This document shows positions 6,457-9,988 of a stretch of 9,988 bases of DNA, one piece after another. The translations under genes were made by a program, and so were the position numbers. Location of the stretch: the NCBI GenBank assembly GCA_003487955.1, contig DNNJ01000198.1:11379-21366 (forward strand), read 5' to 3'. The notes under the pieces were generated by a model that was not told where the DNA came from, searched no databases, and saw only the letters and a list, made by a program, of their open reading frames with translations. Every line of letters begins with the position of its first letter. Within the stretch, counting starts at the first letter, position 1. The DNA comes from Clostridiales bacterium (GTDB lineage: Bacteria; Bacillota; Clostridia; Tissierellales; Sedimentibacteraceae).

Positions 6457-6890
6457 CTGAAGAATTTGAAATGTTCAATAAAATAAGCGATAAAGTAAAC
6501 AGCACAAACATGTATTCACCTGCACAATTAGCGTATGCCGGTGATGCTGTATATGAACTTCTTGTAAGAAGTTATGTTTTGAAAAACCATGATTTAAGCG
6601 TGAATAAAATGCACAGGCTTACTGTAAGGTTTGTTAAGGCTAAAGCCCAGGCTTATATCATAAGCAAATTAAAGGATGAACTTACAGACGAAGAGAAAAA
6701 GCTCGTCAAAAGGGGGAGAAATGCAAAGGTTACTTCTTCTCCCAAAAATGTTGATTTTATGGATTACAGATATGCGACGGGATTTGAAGCTTTGTTTGGA
6801 TACCTGTTTTTAAATAAGGATATTGACAGGCTTATGTTTATCTTTGAAAAAGTTATTGAAATAATAGTAGAAAAGGATGACAGCAATTGA
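6438..6890 (+). CDS. mrnC: Mini-ribonuclease 3 (Mini-III)
   Basis: Mini-III is an RNase III-like enzyme lacking the double-stranded-RNA-binding domain. In Bacillus it matures both ends of 23S rRNA from a double-stranded precursor stalk. The single catalytic domain shows YSPAQLAYAGDAVYE (26-40) with the metal-binding Asp36, then KRGRNAK (91-97), SPKN (101-104) and the second acidic motif TGFEALFGYLFL with Glu117. The length of 150 residues is close to the usual 130-145. The start is a TTG at 6438, which overlaps the end of cysS by 19 bases and has AGGGTG (6428-6433) ahead of it. An ATG at 6471 is an alternative (139 residues), but it has a weaker ribosome binding site; both keep the whole domain. 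Placement right after cysS is conserved in firmicutes and supports the call. Confidence 0.95.
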   Translation: MEKDKLTEEFEMFNKISDKVNSTNMYSPAQLAYAGDAVYELLVRSYVLKNHDLSVNKMHRLTVRFVKAKAQAYIISKLKDELTDEEKKLVKRGRNAKVTSSPKNVDFMDYRYATGFEALFGYLFLNKDIDRLMFIFEKVIEIIVEKDDSN

Positions 6891-7618
6891 GAATAATCGA
6901 AGGAAGAAATCCGGTAATCGAGGCACTTCGAAGCGATGCTGAAATTGACACCATACTTATAAATAAGGATGCGGCGCAAGGCTCATTAAATAAAATTTTC
7001 GAATTGGCAAAAGAAAAGAATATATTGATAAAAAATGTGGATAAGGCTCTTTTGGACAGATTAAGCGAAAACAAAAGACATCAGGGAGTCATAGCAGAAG
7101 CTATGGAATATGAATATAAGGATATTGACGATATATTTAATTATGCCGAAGAAAAAAACGAAAAGCCTTTTATTGTAATTCTTGATGAAATAACCGATGT
7201 TCACAATTTAGGTTCAATTATTCGTTCTGCCGAATGCTTGGGTGCCCACGGTGTTATAATTCCCAAAAGAAGAGCCGCTCAAATAAATGGTGTTGCTGCG
7301 AAATCTTCCGCAGGTGCAATTGAATATATTCCTGTTTGCAGGGTTACCAATATAGCAGGTACATTGGATAAATTAAAGGAAAAAGGACTTTGGATATACG
7401 GTGCAGATATGGAAGGCGAGAAATATATCTATGAAGAGAAGTTTGATGTTCCGGTAGGATTGGTTATAGGAAGCGAGGGTTCAGGTTTAGGAAGACTGGT
7501 TAAAGAAAAATGCGATATTTTGGTTAAAATCCCCATGAAGGGAAATATAAATTCTTTAAATGCTTCCAATGCTGCTTCAATTATTATATATGAAATAATG
7601 AAGCAAAGGACATGTTAA
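6887..7618 (+). CDS. rlmB: 23S rRNA (guanosine-2'-O-)-methyltransferase RlmB, TrmH/SpoU family
   Basis: This SPOUT-fold enzyme moves a methyl group from S-adenosylmethionine to a ribose 2'-oxygen of 23S rRNA (G2251 in E. coli numbering); the Bacillus counterpart is YacO/TrmH-like. The N-terminal substrate-binding domain (about 1-75) starts IIEGRNPVIEAL. The catalytic domain has motif 1 DEITDVHNLGSIIRSAE (100-116, Asn107 and Arg113), motif 2 GLVIGSEGSGL (191-201, Glu198), and motif 3 IPMKGNINSLNASNAASI (215-232). Motif 3 usually ends SLNVSVA; here it reads SLNASNA, a modest change. The length of 243 fits the family. The start is TTG 6887, overlapping the mrnC stop as TTGA, with AAGGA at 6873-6877 nine bases upstream. 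The product is cytoplasmic. Assignment to RlmB and not to another SpoU member rests on gene order and full length. Confidence 0.92.
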   Translation: MRIIEGRNPVIEALRSDAEIDTILINKDAAQGSLNKIFELAKEKNILIKNVDKALLDRLSENKRHQGVIAEAMEYEYKDIDDIFNYAEEKNEKPFIVILDEITDVHNLGSIIRSAECLGAHGVIIPKRRAAQINGVAAKSSAGAIEYIPVCRVTNIAGTLDKLKEKGLWIYGADMEGEKYIYEEKFDVPVGLVIGSEGSGLGRLVKEKCDILVKIPMKGNINSLNASNAASIIIYEIMKQRTC

Positions 7619-7619
7619 A

Positions 7620-8138
7620 ATGGCAAGAACCAAGAAGGAATATCTGTTTATAGATGGATACAATATTATAAATCAATGGCAGTACTACAGAGACATATCA
7701 AGAAATATTGAAAACTCAAGAAATAAACTTATTGAGCTTTTAGTTGAATATCAAGCATACAAAGGATTAAAGGTAGTTGTTGTATTTGATGCTCATTTGG
7801 TAAAAGGAAGTCAGGAAAAGAAAGAGTATGTTTCAGAAGTGGAAGTAGTGTATACTAAGGAGCATGAAACGGCGGACAGCTATATTGAAAAGCAGCTTGA
7901 TAAAATCGGAAGATATGAAATAGTCCAGGTTGCCACATCCGACAGAGCAATTCAGCAAATTGTTTTGTCAAGAGGTGGGACAAGGCTCACTGCTCGTGAA
8001 TTGATTTTAGAATTGGAAAACACTAAAAAAGATATTAGGATAAAAACCGAAAAACCAAGTAAAAAAGGAACGAACATCGACCAGATACTGGATACTGAAA
8101 CATTGAACAAACTTGATAAGATTAGAAAAAAGTTTTAG
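7620..8138 (+). CDS. rae1: NYN-domain endoribonuclease, Rae1/YacP family
   Basis: Bacillus subtilis Rae1 (YacP) is a ribosome-associated endonuclease that cuts mRNA inside the A site in a translation-dependent way. This 172-residue protein has the same length and the PIN-like NYN fold: LFIDGYNIINQW with Asp12 (9-20), VVVVFDAHL with Asp57 (52-60), TKEHETADSYIE with Asp86 (79-90), and VATSDRAIQQIVLSRGG with Asp108 (104-120). These acidic residues form the expected metal site. The last 40 residues are a charged Lys-rich tail likely to contact RNA. ATG 7620 lies one base after the rlmB stop and follows AAAGGA at 7605-7610. Position between rlmB and sigH matches the Bacillus order. A specific mRNA target cannot be inferred. 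Confidence 0.92.
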   Translation: MARTKKEYLFIDGYNIINQWQYYRDISRNIENSRNKLIELLVEYQAYKGLKVVVVFDAHLVKGSQEKKEYVSEVEVVYTKEHETADSYIEKQLDKIGRYEIVQVATSDRAIQQIVLSRGGTRLTARELILELENTKKDIRIKTEKPSKKGTNIDQILDTETLNKLDKIRKKF

Positions 8139-8237
8139 CATCTTGATAATAATTGATGATTTCTCAATAAGTATATCATTATTATAATAATACAATAATT
8201 GATTATAATTTTCTACGATATGAATTGGAGGAGCATT
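8139..8237 (+). promoter_or_regulatory. AT-rich upstream region of sigH with a 14-base palindrome
   Basis: This 99-base gap is almost entirely A and T. It includes a perfect palindrome ATTATTATAATAAT (8178-8191) and two TATAAT hexamers (8183-8188 and 8204-8209), each without a good -35 at 17 bases. TTGATA (8143-8148) and TTGATG (8153-8158) are present but misplaced for either. A promoter here is likely, since the gap breaks the tight operon spacing, but the exact elements are undecided. In Bacillus the sigH promoter is repressed by AbrB, which favours such AT-rich DNA; that this applies here is inference. Confidence 0.4.
8225..8233 (+). promoter_or_regulatory. Ribosome binding site that fixes the sigH start
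   Basis: TTGGAGGAG ends 4 bases before ATG 8238 and is the strongest Shine-Dalgarno match here. In-frame TTG 8199 and ATG 8220 lie upstream of or against this site and have no ribosome binding site of their own. Confidence 0.85.
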
Positions 8238-8867
8238 ATGATTAATTCTCTTTCTTTATACGGCAATTTAAGGTATGGGCAAGAATATGACCTATATACA
8301 GATGGAGAGCTTATAAAAAAATTCAATGTAGGAAATGAACAAGCTGAAAAATGCATGTTGAAAAGATATTTTTATTTGATTAGAAGAATTGTCAACTCTT
8401 TTTATATAACAGACGGAAGAAAAGATGATATTCTGCAGGAATCGATGATCGGGCTTTTTAGAGCAATGAAAACCTATGATGAAAATTATGGGGTAAGCTT
8501 TAAAACATATGCTGAAATATGTATAAGAAGACAAATCATTTCAGCTCTTAGAAAGTCAGAAAAATATGAAACAGTTAATGAGTTTTCAGTAATTAATTGT
8601 TTTGAAAGTGACTGTGAATATGATATTGTGGAGCAAGTGTGTGATGATTCTTTTAATCCGGAAAATATATTGCTTTATAAGGAAGAAAAAAACTACTATA
8701 TTGAATTTGCATCACAATATTTTAGTGATTATGAAAACTCCGTATTAAAAGAATATTGTAACGGAAAGTCATATAAGGAAATTGCTGAAACATTAAATAC
8801 AAATTTAAAATCAGTAGATAATGCCCTGCAAAGGGTTAAGAAAAAACATGCTGTAAAAGGATATTAA
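8238..8867 (+). CDS. sigH: RNA polymerase sigma factor, SigH (Spo0H)-like
   Basis: This sigma-70 family factor would direct RNA polymerase to genes of early sporulation and the transition state. With the start at 8238 it has 209 residues, matching SigH (about 210-218). Region 2 spans about 26-108: DDILQESMIGLFRAMKTYD (63-81) is the core-binding and -10 segment, followed by SFKTYAEICIRRQIISAL (87-104). Region 4 (about 160-204) has a helix-turn-helix ending KSYKEIAETLNTNLKSVDNALQRVKKK (177-203), very like SigH. No sigma region 1 or 3 domain is present. The segment after region 2 reads RKSEKYETVNEFSVINCF and lacks the basic TRQKH..LN stretch usual in SigH, so the factor is divergent. Position after rae1 and before the translation block is that of sigH. 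An alternative would be another short alternative sigma factor that kept the sigH locus. Confidence 0.85.
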   Translation: MINSLSLYGNLRYGQEYDLYTDGELIKKFNVGNEQAEKCMLKRYFYLIRRIVNSFYITDGRKDDILQESMIGLFRAMKTYDENYGVSFKTYAEICIRRQIISALRKSEKYETVNEFSVINCFESDCEYDIVEQVCDDSFNPENILLYKEEKNYYIEFASQYFSDYENSVLKEYCNGKSYKEIAETLNTNLKSVDNALQRVKKKHAVKGY

Positions 8868-8908
8868 TTACGACATAAACAATAAGCGGATACATAAATA
8901 CATAATAT

Positions 8909-8971
8909 GAGATTCTTCATGCAGGCACTAAAAATGGCAATGTCATTCAGAGTGCAGCTGTGAAGAATCTC
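8909..8971. repeat. Long imperfect hairpin, possible sigH terminator and dispersed repeat
   Basis: GAGATTCTTCA (8909-8919) and TGAAGAATCTC (8961-8971) form a perfect 11-base-pair outer stem. GCACT (8925-8929) and AGTGC (8951-8955) form an inner stem after a short bulge. The right side reads GTCATTCAGAGTGCAGC then TGAAGAATCTC, close to the GTCATTCTGAG...GAAGAATCTC repeat family familiar from many clostridial genomes, and related to the element at 4764-4842. It lies 41 bases after the sigH stop and is followed by CTTTAATTTTCC, a modest T-rich tail. It could end the sigH transcript before the tRNA-tuf promoter; terminator function is inferred. Confidence 0.65.
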
Positions 8972-8984
8972 TTTAATTTTCCTA

Positions 8985-9013
8985 TTGATTTATTTTCCGG
9001 TTGTTGATATAAT
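8985..9013 (+). promoter_or_regulatory. Sigma-A-type promoter of the tRNA-Thr-tuf unit
   Basis: TTGATT (8985-8990) and TATAAT (9008-9013) are spaced by exactly 17 bases. The start is expected near 9020, about 26 bases before the tRNA. It is the only good promoter between the hairpin at 8909-8971 and the tRNA and would serve both tRNA-Thr and tuf. Confidence 0.8.
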
Positions 9014-9017
9014 AAAT

Positions 9018-9032
9018 CTTGTTAACAACAAG
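9018..9032. repeat. Short inverted repeat at the predicted start of the tRNA-tuf transcript
   Basis: CTTGTT (9018-9023) and AACAAG (9027-9032) are perfect inverted arms around AAC; the centre TTGTTAACAA is itself palindromic. It overlaps the predicted transcription start. It could be an operator or a 5' hairpin in the tRNA precursor, or it may have no function. Confidence 0.4.
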
Positions 9033-9045
9033 GGTTTGACAGCAT

Positions 9046-9121
9046 GCTTATGTAGCTCAGGAGGTAGAGCACCTCATTGGTAATGAGGAGGTCGGCAGTT
9101 CGAGTCTGCTCGTAAGCTCCA
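9046..9121 (+). tRNA. tRNA-Thr (anticodon GGT)
   Basis: A full 76-base cloverleaf can be folded by eye. The acceptor arms are GCTTATG (9046-9052) and CGTAAGC (9111-9117), with one G-T pair. The D stem is GCTC/GAGC (9055-9058, 9067-9070). The anticodon stem is CCTCA/TGAGG (9072-9076, 9084-9088) around loop TTGGTAA, with anticodon GGT at 9079-9081. The T stem is GGCAG/CTGCT around TTCGAGT. The discriminator base is T9118, and CCA is encoded (9119-9121). The anticodon reads ACC and ACU threonine codons. It lies 34 bases before tuf with no terminator between, so it is probably cut out of a joint tRNA-tuf transcript. Confidence 0.97.
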
Positions 9122-9155
9122 AAAAATTTAAAATTTAAATCCGGGAGGGATTGAA

Positions 9156-9988
9156 ATGGCAAAGCAAAAATTTGAAAGAACGAAACCGCATGTTAATATC
9201 GGCACCATCGGTCACGTTGACCACGGCAAAACAACGTTAACAGCGGCAATTACGTTGGTATTGAACAAAAAATACGGAACCGGAGAATTTATAGCATTTG
9301 ATCATATAGATAAAGCTCCGGAAGAAAGAGAAAGAGGAATTACCATATCAACATCCCACGTTGAATATGAAACTCCAAACAGACACTATGCACATGTTGA
9401 CTGCCCTGGACATGCCGACTACGTTAAGAACATGATTACGGGGGCTGCTCAGATGGACGGAGCAATATTGGTTGTATCAGCAGCTGACGGTCCTATGCCT
9501 CAGACAAGAGAGCATATTCTTCTTGCAAGACAGGTTGGAGTTCCTCAGTTGGTTGTATTTTTAAACAAAGCAGATATGGTAGATGACCCTGAATTAATTG
9601 AATTGGTTGAAATGGAAGTAAGAGAATTACTTACCGAATATGAATTTGATGGTGACAATATTCCGATAATAGTCGGTTCAGCATTAGAAGCATTACAAAA
9701 TCCGGACAGCGAATGGGCTGATAAGATTATTGAACTGATGGAGGCCGTAGATGCAACCATTCCGACACCTACAAGAGCTATAGACAAGCCGTTCTTAATG
9801 CCTGTGGAAGACGTGTTCTCAATCACAGGAAGAGGAACTGTTGCAACCGGAAGAGTTGAAAGAGGAGTTCTGAAGGTTCAGGATAAGGTACAAATAGTAG
9901 GACTTTCAGATGAGCCGAGAGATGTTGTATGTACGGGAGTTGAAATGTTCAGAAAATTACTTGACCAGGCACAGGCAGGAGACAATAT
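9156..9988 (+). CDS. tuf: Elongation factor Tu (3' end outside window)
   Basis: EF-Tu is a GTPase that carries aminoacyl-tRNA to the ribosomal A site. The frame is open from ATG 9156 to the right edge, giving 277 complete codons of a protein usually about 395-400 residues long. The G-domain motifs are intact: P-loop GHVDHGKT (19-26), switch I ERGITIS with Thr63, DCPGH with catalytic His86 (82-86), NKAD (137-140), and SAL (175-177). Domain 2 begins near residue 205 and includes [27 protein letters not shown]; the window ends within it at [10 protein letters not shown]. The ribosome binding site GGAGG is at 9144-9148. Gene order after tuf is not visible; in related clostridia rpmG, secE and nusG often follow. 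Transcription is probably from the promoter at 8985-9013 together with tRNA-Thr. No frameshift or missing key residue was seen. Confidence 0.98.
   Translation, partial: MAKQKFERTKPHVNIGTIGHVDHGKTTLTAAITLVLNKKYGTGEFIAFDHIDKAPEERERGITISTSHVEYETPNRHYAHVDCPGHADYVKNMITGAAQMDGAILVVSAADGPMPQTREHILLARQVGVPQLVVFLNKADMVDDPELIELVEMEVRELLTEYEFDGDNIPIIVGSALEALQNPDSEWADKIIELMEAVDATIPTPTRAIDKPFLMPVEDVFSITGRGTVATGRVERGVLKVQDKVQIVGLSDEPRDVVCTGVEMFRKLLDQAQAGDN

Noticed and set aside
8199..8222. Upstream TTG or ATG starts for sigH (222 or 216 residues)
   Set aside because: Neither has a ribosome binding site, and the strong GGAGG lies downstream of both; the ATG at 8238 also gives the usual SigH length.
9036..9041. 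TTGACA as a -35 box just before tRNA-Thr
   Set aside because: A matching -10 at 17 bases would lie inside the tRNA (AGGAGG region) and is not present; the TTGATT-17-TATAAT promoter upstream is better placed.
9545..9826. Minus-strand open frame of 93 codons inside tuf
   Set aside because: Its Ser-rich product is the expected shadow of the strongly conserved tuf coding sequence on the other strand.
1..9988. Defence island, prophage, CRISPR array or biosynthetic cluster
   Set aside because: All genes are recognisable housekeeping or common chromosomal families; no regularly spaced repeats, transposase, integrase or toxin-antitoxin pair is visible on either strand.

Overview
The window looks like chromosome of a low-GC, Gram-positive, spore-forming clostridium (class Clostridia or Tissierellia). 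The supporting evidence is AT-rich DNA, strong GGAGG-type ribosome binding sites, a sigH-like sporulation sigma factor, and the firmicute core order cysS-mrnC-rlmB-rae1(yacP)-sigH leading into a tRNA-tuf unit. A Sedimentibacter-like relative is possible, but I cannot establish the genus from the sequence alone.

Layout. (1) Positions 1-3218, plus strand: the C-terminal part of threonine synthase (thrC, cut by the window edge), homoserine kinase (thrB), a small ACT-domain protein of the UPF0735/PheB type, and a 402-residue patatin-like phospholipase. The last two are tightly coupled. (2) Positions 3219-3326: a convergent intergenic gap filled by two GGGGACA-type palindromes that resemble REP elements. 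(3) Positions 3327-4736, minus strand: a secreted N-acetylmuramoyl-L-alanine amidase with four SH3b-like repeats ahead of a zinc amidase_3 domain. (4) Positions 4737-5043: a divergent regulatory gap. It holds a second palindromic repeat inside the amidase leader, an extended -10 promoter for the amidase with a Spo0A-box-like heptamer, and a near-consensus promoter for cysS. (5) Positions 5044-8138: cysS, mrnC, rlmB and rae1 as a compact operon with overlapping ends. The products make Cys-tRNA, mature 23S rRNA, methylate 23S rRNA and cleave mRNA in the ribosomal A site. (6) Positions 8238-8867: a divergent sigH with its own AT-rich upstream region. (7) Positions 8909-8971: a long imperfect hairpin. 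(8) Positions 8985-9988: a strong promoter, tRNA-Thr(GGU) and the first 277 codons of tuf, cut by the window edge.

Working together, the left part makes threonine from homoserine phosphate with a possible amino-acid-sensing ACT protein nearby. The right part is a translation and RNA-processing block joined to the sigma factor for entry into sporulation. The amidase in between is a cell-wall enzyme that may belong to growth or to sporulation.

I found no mobile element with a transposase, no CRISPR array and no defence locus, and I see no convincing new multi-gene system. The points most worth a second look are the two kinds of intergenic palindromes, the uncharacterised C-terminal half of the patatin protein, the altered linker in the SigH-like factor, and the tRNA-Thr cotranscribed with tuf.
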